Source of the DNA: Streptomyces rochei
Lineage (GTDB): Bacteria; Actinomycetota; Actinomycetes; Streptomycetales; Streptomycetaceae
Assembly: GCA_002155895.1 (NCBI GenBank)
Contig: MUMD01000057.1
Coordinates: 1-34,959, forward strand
Reading direction: 5' to 3'
Length of the DNA: 34,959 nucleotides
The notes beneath the pieces are model-generated. The model had not been told where the DNA came from, did not search any database, and saw only the letters and a program-made list of their open reading frames with translations. Both the position numbers and the translations under genes were made by a program. Shown piece by piece: positions 1-10,521 of the stretch (positions are counted from its first letter, which is position 1; each line of letters opens with the position of its first letter).

Positions 1-1
1 G

Positions 2-3000
2 TTCGGGGGACTCGCGGGGTTCGTGCTGCTGCGCGCGCGTGCGCACCGCCTGCTGCTCGCCGCGGCCCTGCTCACCGTCCTGCTGACCACGACGGTACTG
101 GCCACCCTCACCGCGTTCGCCGGCGCCGTCGGGGACGCGGCCCTGCGGCACGCCCTGACGGACCCGCGGGCCGCCGCCGAGGCCGACGCCGCCGTCCGGG
201 CCGGGGCCGCCAGGACCTTCGACGGCCTGCCGCACACGGTGCGGACCCTGACCCGCTCCGGACCGTACGCGCTGCCGCCCGCCGGCGACGCGCGGGCCGG
301 CCGGTCCGGTGACCCCGACCTCACGCACTTCGCGGCCCTCGACCCGACGCAGGTGCGTTTCGAGCGGGGGCGGATGCCGCGGGACCCGGCGGGCGGCGAC
401 GCCGTCGAGACGGCGCTGCCGGTGACCGCCGCCGAGCGGCTGGGCGTGCGGCCCGGCGACCGGCTCACGCTCACCGACCGCCTCGACGGTCCCGCGGTCC
501 GGGTGGTGATCACCGGCCTGTACCGCCCGGTCGACGCCGGGGCGCCGTACTGGCGGCTGGACGACCTGGAGGGGCGCGGCGTCGAGCGGGGCGGCTTCAC
601 CACGTACGGGCCGCTGCTCGCCCCGCCCGGCGTGCTGCGCGGCGGCCGGGTCAGCCCGGGCCCGTCGGGGTGGCTGGCGACGGCCGACTACGCGTCGCTG
701 ACGGCCGGCCGGACGGACGCCCTGCGGGAGGCGGCGCGGGAGGGCACGGCGTGGCTGCGCGGCCGGCCGGTGCTCAGCGGTACGACCGAGGCGGGCACCG
801 GACTGCCCGGGGTCCTGGACCGGCTCGACCGCTCGCTGGTGGTCTCCCGGTCCACCGTCCTCGTCATCGCCGTACAGCTCGTCCTGCTCGCGGGCGGCAC
901 GCTGCTGCTGGTGGCGCGGCTGCTGAGCGTCGAACGCGCCGGAGAGCTGCGGCTGTTGCGGGCGCGCGGCGCCTCCCGGTCCCGGCTCGCCGCCGTCTCC
1001 GCGCTGGAGGCCCTGCTGCTGGCCGGTCCCGCGCTGGTCTGCGCGCCGCTGCTCGCCGGGCCGCTGATCCGGCTGCTGGCCGGGCAGGGGCCGCTGGCCC
1101 GGGTCGGGCTGCGGTGGGAACCGGCGGCGCAGGGCGGCGGTGCGGTGTGGCTGGTGGCCGCCCTGGCGGCGCTCGGGTGCACCCTGGCCGTGACGTTGCC
1201 GACGCCGGCCCCCGCGACGGGTGCGGGCGGCCGGGCGAGCGCCCTGCCCGCTCCCCTGCGCGCGGGCGCGGACGTGGCACTGCTGGTGTCGGCCGCCGTC
1301 GCCTACTGGCAACTGGACCGGCAGACCTCCGGCCCGGAGACGGCCACCGCCACCGCCGGGACCGCGGCGGACTCCGGGGCCGGGACCGGGACCGGCTCGG
1401 ACCCCGGGACGCTGGGCGTCGATCCGCTGCTCGTGGTGACCCCGGCGCTGGCCCTGCTGGCGGGGACCGTGCTCGTGCTGCGGCTGTTGCCGCTGGTGGC
1501 GCGGGCGGCCGAGCGCGCGGCGGCGGGCGGGCGCGGTCTGACGGCGGCGCTGGCGGGCCGGCAGCTGAGCCGCCGGCCGATGCGCGGGGCGGGCCCGGTG
1601 CTGCTGCTGGTGCTCGCGGTCGCGCTGGGCACGATGGCGATCGGGCAGGGCGCCTCCTGGTCCCGCTCGCAGGACGACCAGGCCGACTTCCGCACGGGGG
1701 CTCCGGTACGGGTGCTCGCGGGCGAGGACAGCGCCCCCGGCCGCACCGACCGGTATGCGGCCGTCCCCGGCGTGGCGGAGGTGGCCCCGGCGGCCCGCAC
1801 CGCGCTGTCGCTGTCCGGCGACCGGACCGCCACCGTGCTGGCGCTGGACACCTCGCGGGCGGCGGACACCGTCCTGATGCGCTCCGACCTGGCCGGCGGG
1901 CCGCTGCCGCGGGTGCTGTCGGGGATGGCCCCCGATCAGCCGTCCGCGGGCGCGCCGGTGCCGGCCGGCACGTCGGCGCTGACCCTGACCGCGACCCTGG
2001 CCGGCTGGGCCTCCGACCCTCTGGACGGCCCCGAGGCCGGTCCCGAGGGCGGTCCCGCGTACGCCGTCCCCGGCTCTGGGCGCTCCCCGTCCGGGGCTGC
2101 GGCGGACGTATGGGTGACCGTGGAGGACCGCTGGGGGACCCCTTACCGGCTGCCGGCCGGCGAACTGGCCGCCGACGGGCGCGAGCGCGCGCTCACCGTG
2201 GACCTGTCGGCCGCACCGCTGACCCTCACGGGTCTGGAACTGGTCATGCCCCAGCCCGCGGGCGACGGCGAGCAGCACCGGCTGACGGTGCGTCGGGTGT
2301 CGGCGGCGGCCTCCGACGGGACCGTGCGGCGCATACCGCTGCCGCACGGCTGGTCGGGGCTGTCGGACCTGTCCGGGCCGTCGCTCGGCGAGGGCGGCGC
2401 GGGCGGCCCGTCCCCGCCGCGCGTACTGCCGACGACGCCGTTCGCCGTCGAGTACCACACCGGCCTCTCGCCCGACGACGAGCACACCGCCCCCTCGACG
2501 CTGACCGTCCGGCTGCGGGTGTCGGGGCCGGCGCCGACTGAGGTCGCCGGCGTCGCCACCGACCGGTTCCTCGCGTCGACGGGCTCCCGCACCGGCGGAC
2601 GCGTCGAGGTGACCCTGGCCGGCGAGCGGGTGCCGGTGCGGATCGCGCGCTCGGTCCGGGAGCTGCCGACCACCGCCGCGGACACCTCCCCGGCACGGTC
2701 CGGCGGTGCGCTGCTGCTCGATCTGCGGGCGGTGAACCAGCTGTTGCAGAGCCGGTACGGCGCCGCCGTCCAGCCCTCCGAGTGGTGGCTGCGGACCGCG
2801 TCCGGGCGGGCGGAGGCGGCCGTCGCCGCGCTGCGGGCCTTCCCGGACACGGCCCCGTCCCAGGTGCTGGTCCGCGACGAGGTCGCCGAGCGTCTGCGCG
2901 ACGACCCGTTCGGGGCGGGCCCCGGCGCGGCGTTCGCGGCGGCCGCCGGGGTCGCGGCGGCGCTGGCCGCGGTCGGGTTCGCGGTGAGCGCCGCCGGCTC

Positions 3001-3346
3001 GCTGCGGGAGCGGGGCACCGAGTTCGCGGTGCTGCGGGCCCTGGGCGCCTCCCGCCCGAGGCTGGCCCGCACGGTCGCCGTCGAGCAGGCCGTACTGGTC
3101 GGCCTGGCGCTGGGGACGGGGGCCGCCCTGGGCGCGTTCCTGACCCGGGCGGTGATCCCGTTGACCGTGCTGACACCGCGGGCCACCCGGCCCGTGCCGG
3201 ACGTACGGGTGACGCTGCCGGACGACCGGGTCGCGGTGCTGCTGGCCGCGACGGTCCTGGTCCCGCTGCTGGTGACGGCGGCCGTGGCGCTGCGCCGCAC
3301 GGACCCGACGGTGACGCTCAAGGAGCACGGAGGTGGCGGACGGTGA
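2..3346 (+). CDS. FtsX-type ABC transporter permease (5' end cut by window)
   Basis: Large integral-membrane permease with MacB/FtsX architecture. The frame is open from base 2, so the true start may lie upstream; the first usable in-window start is GTG at 23. Numbering from that GTG, there is an N-terminal membrane helix (about 8-33), an extracellular domain, a helix block (about 277-300, 330-355, 375-393, 416-430, 469-490, 522-542), a second large extracellular domain (about 550-960) and three final helices (about 970-990, 1020-1040, 1070-1090). The conserved FtsX phrases 'LRLLRARGASR' and 'FAVLRALGASRPRLA' follow helices in each half. At about 1107 residues it is a duplicated-FtsX protein. 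Its stop overlaps the start of the next permease (GTGA at 3343), and an ATPase gene follows, so the three should form one transporter. Substrate is unknown; lipid, lipoprotein or peptide efflux is only inference. Confidence 0.85.
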   Translation, partial: FGGLAGFVLLRARAHRLLLAAALLTVLLTTTVLATLTAFAGAVGDAALRHALTDPRAAAEADAAVRAGAARTFDGLPHTVRTLTRSGPYALPPAGDARAGRSGDPDLTHFAALDPTQVRFERGRMPRDPAGGDAVETALPVTAAERLGVRPGDRLTLTDRLDGPAVRVVITGLYRPVDAGAPYWRLDDLEGRGVERGGFTTYGPLLAPPGVLRGGRVSPGPSGWLATADYASLTAGRTDALREAAREGTAWLRGRPVLSGTTEAGTGLPGVLDRLDRSLVVSRSTVLVIAVQLVLLAGGTLLLVARLLSVERAGELRLLRARGASRSRLAAVSALEALLLAGPALVCAPLLAGPLIRLLAGQGPLARVGLRWEPAAQGGGAVWLVAALAALGCTLAVTLPTPAPATGAGGRASALPAPLRAGADVALLVSAAVAYWQLDRQTSGPETATATAGTAADSGAGTGTGSDPGTLGVDPLLVVTPALALLAGTVLVLRLLPLVARAAERAAAGGRGLTAALAGRQLSRRPMRGAGPVLLLVLAVALGTMAIGQGASWSRSQDDQADFRTGAPVRVLAGEDSAPGRTDRYAAVPGVAEVAPAARTALSLSGDRTATVLALDTSRAADTVLMRSDLAGGPLPRVLSGMAPDQPSAGAPVPAGTSALTLTATLAGWASDPLDGPEAGPEGGPAYAVPGSGRSPSGAAADVWVTVEDRWGTPYRLPAGELAADGRERALTVDLSAAPLTLTGLELVMPQPAGDGEQHRLTVRRVSAAASDGTVRRIPLPHGWSGLSDLSGPSLGEGGAGGPSPPRVLPTTPFAVEYHTGLSPDDEHTAPSTLTVRLRVSGPAPTEVAGVATDRFLASTGSRTGGRVEVTLAGERVPVRIARSVRELPTTAADTSPARSGGALLLDLRAVNQLLQSRYGAAVQPSEWWLRTASGRAEAAVAALRAFPDTAPSQVLVRDEVAERLRDDPFGAGPGAAFAAAAGVAAALAAVGFAVSAAGSLRERGTEFAVLRALGASRPRLARTVAVEQAVLVGLALGTGAALGAFLTRAVIPLTVLTPRATRPVPDVRVTLPDDRVAVLLAATVLVPLLVTAAVALRRTDPTVTLKEHGGGGR

Positions 3347-6069
3347 CCCCGGTGACCGCCCCCTGGGTGCGGACGCGGCTGCGGGCCGCCCCCGGCGCCG
3401 CGGGCGCGCTGGCGCTGCTGGTGGCGCTGACCGCGTGCCTGGCCGCCGCGTTCCCGCGGGCCCTGGACCGGTACACGGACGCCGGTCTGAGCCGGGCCGT
3501 CGAGCAGACCCACCCGGACCGGGCCGGCTTCCTGGTGTCCGCCGGTCCTGGGCCGGGCGACACCAGGGAGCACCGCGAGGACGAGTTGCGGCCCGAGGAC
3601 CTCGCCGCCCACTACGCGTCGATCGTGGCCACCGTCGAACGCCCCCTCGTCGTCGACGGGTCGCGGTCGGCGTACGGGGTGCGCACCACCTCCCCGCTCC
3701 CGGTCCGGGACGCGTGGCTGCCCCGGCCCGACGGGGTGCCCGCGCAGATGGTCCTGGCCGCGCCGAGCGCCCTCGCCGACCACGCCCGGCTGCGCTCGGG
3801 CCGGCTGCCCCGGGCCACCGGCGCGGAGGTGACCGCCTCGACCGCCCGGGTGGAGGCCGCGGTGACCGAGGAGACGGCCCGCACGCTGCGCGCCGAGATC
3901 GGCTCGGTCGTCCACGTGCCCGGACGCCCCGGGCTCGCCGTGCACGTCACCGGCATCGTCGCGCCCCGTGACCCCGACGGCGCCTACTGGTCGCTCCAGC
4001 CGGAGCTGCGCGCCCCCGCCCTGCTGCGGGAGCCAGGCTCGCAGGGCCCGGACGCCGCGACGTACTGGCGCGGCGGCCTGCTGCTGGCCCCCGAGGCGGC
4101 ACCCGCGCTGCTGGGCACGCACGGCAGCCCCGCCCGCTACTGGCACCTGGTGCCCGACACGGACGCCCTGCACGCACGCGACCTCGGCCGGCTGAGCACG
4201 GCGGTCGCCGCGCTGGAGTCCGGGCCCGGTACGGAGCGGCTGCGCGCGCTGATCAGCCCGCTGACGGACGTCGAGACCGGGCTCGACGACGTACTCACCG
4301 CCTACGACCGGCTCCGCGGGGACATCGGCCCGCTCGTCGCCGTCGCCGCCTCCGGGTCGGGCACGGTCGCCGCCGTCGTCCTGCTGATGACGGGCGGCCT
4401 GGCCGCCGGACGGCGCCACGCCGAACTCGCCCTGCTGCGGGCCCGCGGCGCCTCCCTGCGGGGCGTGGCGGGACGGCTGCTGGCGGAGACCGCGGCGGTC
4501 GCGCTGCCCGCCGGCGCCCTGGGGCTGGCCGTGGCGGTGCTCGCGCTGCCCGGCGCCCGGCTGCTGCCCGCGCTGTGGGCGGCGGGCGCGGTCACGGCCG
4601 TGGCCTGTCTCGCGCTGCCGCTGCGGGCCGCCGCCGCGCACCGTGCCGTACGGGTGCACGGCGGCCGGCGGGACGCGGCGTCGGCCCGGGCCTCCCGGCG
4701 CCGTACCGTGGCCGAGCTGACGGCCGTGGCGCTGGCGCTCGGCGCGGTGGAGACGCTGCGCCGGCGCGGGGCGACGGACGCGTCCGTGGGGCTGGTGTCC
4801 TCGGCGCCGGTGCTGGTCGGCGTGGTCGCGGCGCTGGTGCTGGTCCGTCTCCATCCGCCGGCGCTGCGCGGCCTGGCCCGGCCGGCCGGGCGGCTGCGCG
4901 GGGCGGTGGGGCACCTGGCGCTCGCCCGCGCGGGCCGGACGACCGTCTCGGCGGTACTGCCACTGCTCGCGCTGCTCACCGCGTTCACCACGGCGGCGTT
5001 CGGCGGCTCGGTCCTCGCCGGTGTCTCCGACGCCCGTGACCGGGCCGCGCTGTACGCCGTCGGCGCCCACGCCCGCGTCGAGTCGACCGGTCCGCTGCCG
5101 TCCGGTCTGTCCGACCGCCTGGCCCGGGTGCCCGGGGTGCGGTCCGAGGCCGAGGTGAGCATCGCCCACCAGGCCAAGGCCGCGGACGGCCGCCAGTCCG
5201 TGCCGGTGGCGGGCGTGCGCCCCGACGCCTACGCGGCGCTGGCGGCGCGGACCGGGCTCGGGGAGTTCGCCGGCGGGGAGCTGGCGCGGCGCGGAGGCCG
5301 TGACGGTCCGCTCCCGGCGCTGGCCTCACCGGTGGTCGCCGAGCGCTTCGGCAGCGCGCCGTTCGCGGTCCGCATGGAGGACGGCTCCTTCGTCACCCTC
5401 CGGATCGCCCTCGTCCGGGAGCGCACGCCGGCCGTGTCCGGTGAGGAGTTCCTGGTCGTGGACCGGGCCGGGCTCTCCGCCGAGGCGGCCCGGCCGACCG
5501 CGCTGCTGCTGTCCGGCGACCGCCTGGACGCGGACGCGCTGCGCCGGCAGGCGGGCGGCGGACCCTCCGTACAGCTGCGGTCCGAGGAGCGGGCCCGGTA
5601 CGTCGACTCCCCCCTGCAGTCCGGCGCGGAGCGCGTCTACACGGCGGCCGTGGCGGCCGGCGCCGGCTACGCCGCCCTGGCCCTGCTGCTGTCCCTGGCC
5701 GGCGCGGCCCCCGAACGCGCCGCGCTCCTCGCCCGCCTGCGGACCATGGGCCTCACCCCGGCCCAGGGCCGCCGCCTGCTGGTCCTGGAGTCCCTGCCGC
5801 AGGCCGTGCCGGCCGTCGCGGGCGGCGTCCTGACCGGCTGGGCGGTGGTACGGCTGCTCTCCCCCGGCATCGACCTGACCACGATCGCCCTGGCGGGGGC
5901 CTCGTCCCCGGCGGGCCGGGCCCACCTGCGCGCCGACCCGTGGTCGCTGGCCCTGCCGGCACTCGCGGTGCTGGTGCTGGTGCTGACGGTGGCGGTGGGG
6001 GTGGGACAGGCATGGTGGTCGGGCCGGCGCGGCGCGGTCCCCCAGCTACGGGCGGGGGACGGGCCGTGA
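3343..6069 (+). CDS. FtsX-type ABC transporter permease
   Basis: Second permease of the transporter, 908 residues. The GTG at 3343 is chosen because it overlaps the stop of the preceding permease (GTGA) and has GGAGG about ten bases upstream; the frame is open further upstream but that part is the antiparallel-looking shadow of the first gene. A single N-terminal helix (about 15-35) is followed by an extracellular domain of about 280 residues, a helix block with the FtsX phrase 'AELALLRARGASLRG' (around residue 363), more helices, a second extracellular domain and a C-terminal helix block ('ARLRTMGLTPAQGRRL' between helices). Sequence differs clearly from the first permease, so the pair probably forms a heterodimer. 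Confidence in family is high; substrate unknown. Confidence 0.85.
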   Translation: MTPVTAPWVRTRLRAAPGAAGALALLVALTACLAAAFPRALDRYTDAGLSRAVEQTHPDRAGFLVSAGPGPGDTREHREDELRPEDLAAHYASIVATVERPLVVDGSRSAYGVRTTSPLPVRDAWLPRPDGVPAQMVLAAPSALADHARLRSGRLPRATGAEVTASTARVEAAVTEETARTLRAEIGSVVHVPGRPGLAVHVTGIVAPRDPDGAYWSLQPELRAPALLREPGSQGPDAATYWRGGLLLAPEAAPALLGTHGSPARYWHLVPDTDALHARDLGRLSTAVAALESGPGTERLRALISPLTDVETGLDDVLTAYDRLRGDIGPLVAVAASGSGTVAAVVLLMTGGLAAGRRHAELALLRARGASLRGVAGRLLAETAAVALPAGALGLAVAVLALPGARLLPALWAAGAVTAVACLALPLRAAAAHRAVRVHGGRRDAASARASRRRTVAELTAVALALGAVETLRRRGATDASVGLVSSAPVLVGVVAALVLVRLHPPALRGLARPAGRLRGAVGHLALARAGRTTVSAVLPLLALLTAFTTAAFGGSVLAGVSDARDRAALYAVGAHARVESTGPLPSGLSDRLARVPGVRSEAEVSIAHQAKAADGRQSVPVAGVRPDAYAALAARTGLGEFAGGELARRGGRDGPLPALASPVVAERFGSAPFAVRMEDGSFVTLRIALVRERTPAVSGEEFLVVDRAGLSAEAARPTALLLSGDRLDADALRRQAGGGPSVQLRSEERARYVDSPLQSGAERVYTAAVAAGAGYAALALLLSLAGAAPERAALLARLRTMGLTPAQGRRLLVLESLPQAVPAVAGGVLTGWAVVRLLSPGIDLTTIALAGASSPAGRAHLRADPWSLALPALAVLVLVLTVAVGVGQAWWSGRRGAVPQLRAGDGP

Positions 6070-6197
6070 CGGGGCCGCCCGCGTCGCCACCACCGACGCC
6101 CGGGCCGCCGCGCCCGGGCCGGGACGGGCGTACGGACGGACGAGGAGTACGGGCGGACGGACGAGAAGTACGCGAGACGAGGAGACGGAGAGCCCCG

Positions 6198-7223
6198 ATG
6201 ACGACGACGCCCCATCCCTCCCTCGCCGAGCTGGCCGACCGCGCCACCGCGTCCCGCGACCGCCCCGCCTACGGCCACGACGCACTGATCACCTGCGACC
6301 GCCTGGTCCGCGTCTTCAGCACGGACGGCGTGGAGGTACAGGCCCTCCAGGGCCTCGACCTGCTGGTCCGCGAGGGCGAGCTGATGGCGCTGGTGGGCGC
6401 CTCGGGCAGCGGCAAGTCGACGCTGATGAACATCCTGGCCGGCCTGGACACCCCGACGGCCGGCGCCGCCCGGGTCGCGGGCCGGGACCTGCTGACGATG
6501 TCGGCGAAGGACCGGCTCGCCTACCGCCGCGGCGTCGTCGGCTTCGTCTGGCAGCAGACCTCGCGCAATCTGATGCCCTATCTGACGGCCGCCCAGAACG
6601 TCGTCCTGCCGATGCAGCTGGCCGGCACGGGGGGACGCCGCGCCGCGCGCGCCGAACGAGCCCTGCGGCTCCTGGACCTGATGGGGATCGCCGACTGTCG
6701 TGACCACCGCCCGCACCAGATGTCCGGCGGACAGCAGCAGCGGGTCGCCATCGCCGTGGCCCTGGCCAACGACCCCGCGGTGCTGCTCGCCGACGAGCCC
6801 ACGGGCGAGCTGGACTCGCAGACCGCGGAGCGGATCTTCGCCGCCTTCCGCACCGCCAACGAGCACCTGGGCACCACCGTCGTCATCGTCACCCACGACC
6901 AGGCCGTGGCCGACGAGGTCAGCCGCACGGTCGCCATCCGCGACGGCCGCACCTCCACGGAGGTGCTGCGCCGCAGCGAGGTGGACGCCGCGACGGGCGA
7001 CGAGAGGGTGGTGGCCCGCGAGTACGCGATGCTGGACCGCGCGGGCCGGCTCCAACTGCCCGCCGAGTACACACGCGCCCTCGACATGCGCGACCGGGTC
7101 GCCCTGGAACTGGAAGCCGACCACATCGCCGTACGCCGAGACGACAGCGACGGGGCCCGGCGGCCGGGCGACGGGGTTGGACGGCCGGGCGACGGGACCG
7201 CACGGCCCGGCGTCGGGGACTGA
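6198..7223 (+). CDS. ABC transporter ATP-binding protein (LolD/MacB class)
   Basis: Cytoplasmic ATPase of the transporter, 341 residues. Walker A is GASGSGKS (67-74), the signature MSGGQQQRV starts at 175, Walker B VLLADEP at 195-201 followed by TGELD, and the H-loop His is at 233. ATG 6198 is preceded by GGAGACGGAGAG, a good ribosome site; the 128-bp gap after the permease holds a short internal repeat (CGGACGGACGAG twice, 6134-6170). About 100 residues extend past the usual ATPase end; the last 22 are made of heptads of the form xxRPGDG that belong to a 21-bp minisatellite and are probably not functional sequence. The family partners FtsX-type permeases, as here. Confidence 0.9.
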   Translation: MTTTPHPSLAELADRATASRDRPAYGHDALITCDRLVRVFSTDGVEVQALQGLDLLVREGELMALVGASGSGKSTLMNILAGLDTPTAGAARVAGRDLLTMSAKDRLAYRRGVVGFVWQQTSRNLMPYLTAAQNVVLPMQLAGTGGRRAARAERALRLLDLMGIADCRDHRPHQMSGGQQQRVAIAVALANDPAVLLADEPTGELDSQTAERIFAAFRTANEHLGTTVVIVTHDQAVADEVSRTVAIRDGRTSTEVLRRSEVDAATGDERVVAREYAMLDRAGRLQLPAEYTRALDMRDRVALELEADHIAVRRDDSDGARRPGDGVGRPGDGTARPGVGD

Positions 7224-7350
7224 GCGTCCGGGCGACGGGGGCTGAGCGACCGGTGGCGGTGGCCGAGCGGACGAACAGCAGTGGCTGAGCGGCCGGGCGA
7301 CAGGACCGGGCGGCCGGACGGCAGTGGTTGAGCCCGGGCGACGGGGCCGG
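7143..7350 (+). repeat. 21-bp degenerate tandem repeat (minisatellite) across the ATPase stop codon
   Basis: CCGGGCGACGGG or close variants recur at 7164, 7185, 7206 (variant), 7228, 7250 (variant), 7293, 7314 (variant) and 7334, a period of 20-22 bases. Inside the ATPase the period is exactly 21, giving heptads RRPGDG-type; after the stop at 7223 the spacing changes to 22 and the array continues without coding. Read by eye, so copy boundaries are approximate. Confidence 0.75.
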
Positions 7351-7542
7351 GGCCGCCGGCCCGGGGAGCCGGGCGGCGGAAAGTGAGCGGCCGAGCGGGG
7401 CGCACGCCCTCGGCGGGGGGGCGTCACACGACGTCACACGCCCGCGCCCTCAGCGGCGGCAGCACCACACGCTGACCGCGCCCTCGGCGGGGTCGGGGCT
7501 CCGTCGCCCCTCGACGGGGTCGGCTCCGCGCCCTCGGTGGGA
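7351..7542. other. Convergent intergenic region, GC-rich, no gene
   Basis: This stretch lies between the 3' ends of the + strand transporter operon and the - strand group. It contains irregular copies of CGCCCTCGGCGGG (near 7405, 7445, 7479, 7529) and a direct repeat of CGTCACACG (7422-7440). No open frame here looks coding. No clear stem with a T-tract was seen, so termination of the two converging operons is not explained. Confidence 0.5.
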
Positions 7543-8235
7543 TCAGCGCACGCTGATGCCCAGCGCTCCGGTGCCGGCCCGCCGCAGGGCGACGGAGCCG
7601 TAGGGCGTGCGCAGCCGCAGCCACGCTCCCGAGGAGAAGAGCACGGGCGCGTCCTCACCGGAGCCGGACGCCCCGGAAGGCGCCCGCAGGAACCCCAGGG
7701 ACTGGGCCGCGTGCACGGCCCGCACCGGCAGCCCGGTGTCGCCGACCGTCCGGGACCATATGTCCCGCCCGATCCGGTCCAGCTCGGCCCGCGTACGGTC
7801 CCCGGGCGCCAGCTCACCGGTGCGGGAGCGGAACTCCGCCACCGCCGCGGCGACCAGGGCCCGCAGGGCGTCCGGCGCCGGCAGTCCCGGCTCGGGCCGC
7901 CAGCCGCCGCGCGGCGGCATCATCCCGGCCCAGGGAGGGCCGGTGACGGCGCCCGGGACCACGGCGGTGGCCGCCGCCTCGTCCACCGTCTCCAGCAGCT
8001 CACCGGCGGAGACGGTCACGTCCAGGGTGACGTCGAGCCCGTTCTCGTACGGCTTGGCCAGCCGCACCGCGCGCACGGCCAGCACCTCGAAGGACGGGGG
8101 CCGCCCGAAGACGGCGAGGGCCGTGCCGGCCCCCTGGAGGCGCACCGCGGCGGAACGGTCGTAGTGGAGCAGCCGGGAGAGGAAGGCCGCGAGATCGGCG
8201 GCCTCCCCCTCGTCGGCCAGGTGCAGGACCGTCAT
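7543..8235 (-). CDS. Conserved hypothetical protein downstream of thioesterase
   Basis: 230-residue protein without a recognised domain, signal peptide or membrane helix. The ATG at 8235 overlaps the stop of the thioesterase gene (ATGA, 8232-8235), implying translational coupling. The sequence has a mixed alpha/beta look, with 'AVRLQGAGTALAVFGRPPSFEVLAVRAVRLA' type strands (about 26-58), a Gly/Pro-rich middle with GMMPPRGGW (about 104-112), and a C-terminal half with 'TRAELDRIGRDIWSR' and 'AVHAAQSLGFL'. The frame is open further upstream within the thioesterase gene, but that part is shadow sequence. The position suggests a role with the thioesterase or EttA, but no function can be assigned. 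Confidence 0.75.
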   Translation of the reverse strand: MTVLHLADEGEAADLAAFLSRLLHYDRSAAVRLQGAGTALAVFGRPPSFEVLAVRAVRLAKPYENGLDVTLDVTVSAGELLETVDEAAATAVVPGAVTGPPWAGMMPPRGGWRPEPGLPAPDALRALVAAAVAEFRSRTGELAPGDRTRAELDRIGRDIWSRTVGDTGLPVRAVHAAQSLGFLRAPSGASGSGEDAPVLFSSGAWLRLRTPYGSVALRRAGTGALGISVR

Positions 8236-8642
8236 GCGGCGACGGCCCCCTCCTCGGCGTCCGTGTACTCCCTCAGGAACTCCCGTTCCTCGGCGGTCAG
8301 CCGGCGGGGCCGCTGCGCCTCGAAGTCGAACGGCACGATCACCGTGGAGGCGCGGACGTAGATCTCGTCGCCGTCCTTCACCTCGTAGGCGAGGGTGAAG
8401 GCGGCGGCCCTGATCTCGGTGACCCACAGCTCGATGTCGACCGGGTGGTGCCGGTGCACGAGCTGCCGCTTGTAGTCGATCTCATGGCGCGCCACCACCG
8501 ACCCCTGCTGGAAGTCCTTCTCCGGGCGGAACAGGAAGTCGATACGGGCCTCCTCCAGGTAGCGGAGGAAGACCACGTTGTTGACGTGGCCGTACGCGTC
8601 CATGTCCGCCCAGCGCAGCGGGCAGCGGTAGATGTGCCGCAA
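8232..8642 (-). CDS. Acyl-CoA thioesterase, 4HBT hotdog family (YbgC/FadM type)
   Basis: 136-residue single hotdog domain. The N-terminal signature W-A-D-M-D-A-Y-G-H-V-N-N (11-22) is the 4-hydroxybenzoyl-CoA thioesterase motif, with Asp15 as the expected catalytic residue; 'FLRYLEEARIDFL' and 'VVARHEIDYKRQL' follow as the central helix and strand. The family hydrolyses acyl-CoA thioesters in the cytoplasm; chain length preference cannot be read. The start is TTG at 8642, six bases after the ettA stop; no strong ribosome site is seen, which fits translation coupled to ettA. Its stop overlaps the next gene. Confidence 0.88.
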   Translation of the reverse strand: MRHIYRCPLRWADMDAYGHVNNVVFLRYLEEARIDFLFRPEKDFQQGSVVARHEIDYKRQLVHRHHPVDIELWVTEIRAAAFTLAYEVKDGDEIYVRASTVIVPFDFEAQRPRRLTAEEREFLREYTDAEEGAVAA

Positions 8643-8648
8643 GATCGA

Positions 8649-10313
<1,665 letters not shown>

Positions 10314-10352
10314 GAGAAACCGTCCGGCAGCTTGATCAGGCAGTGGGCAGAT

Positions 10353-10382
10353 ACACCCCATCTTGCCGCACCGCCACCCCTG
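10353..10382 (+). repeat. attL core (30-bp direct repeat)
   Basis: Identical, base for base, to 30787-30816; begins ACACCCCATCTTGC and ends CCACCCCTG. It lies 39 bp upstream of the ettA start codon. Similarity to the right end continues for a further 40 bases with seven mismatches (10383-10422 against 30817-30856), including an identical GAAACGCGTTCCC block. Confidence 0.9.
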
Positions 10383-10489
10383 GGAGGAAACGCGTTCCCT
10401 GCGGGGGCTCTGACCTGGCCTTTCCTGGATGCCCCCGGAGCCCCACCTGTCACTGTCGGTCGCTATCGATCGGCCTCGGGCACCCTCGC

Positions 10490-10509
10490 ACGGCCCAGAG
10501 ACGGCCCAG
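10490..10509 (+). repeat. Candidate integrase arm-type site, left (P' arm)
   Basis: ACGGCCCAG-AG-ACGGCCCAG, itself two 9-bp direct copies, is identical over 20 bases to 30693-30712 near the other end. It lies 107 bp inside the left core. Paired repeats in both arms of attP are what tyrosine integrases of the lambda/pSAM2 type bind; function here is inferred. Confidence 0.55.
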
Positions 10510-10521
10510 CCCGAGGGTTGC

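Noticed and set aside
2143-5169. 1008-residue open frame on the - strand opposite the two permeases
   Set aside because: It is an antisense shadow of high-GC coding DNA: extreme Gly/Arg/Gln composition, no domains, and it crosses the junction of two clear FtsX permeases.
10353-10382. att core as the 3' end of a tRNA gene
   Set aside because: No cloverleaf, T-loop GGTTCRA or acceptor stem can be drawn on either strand around either core copy.
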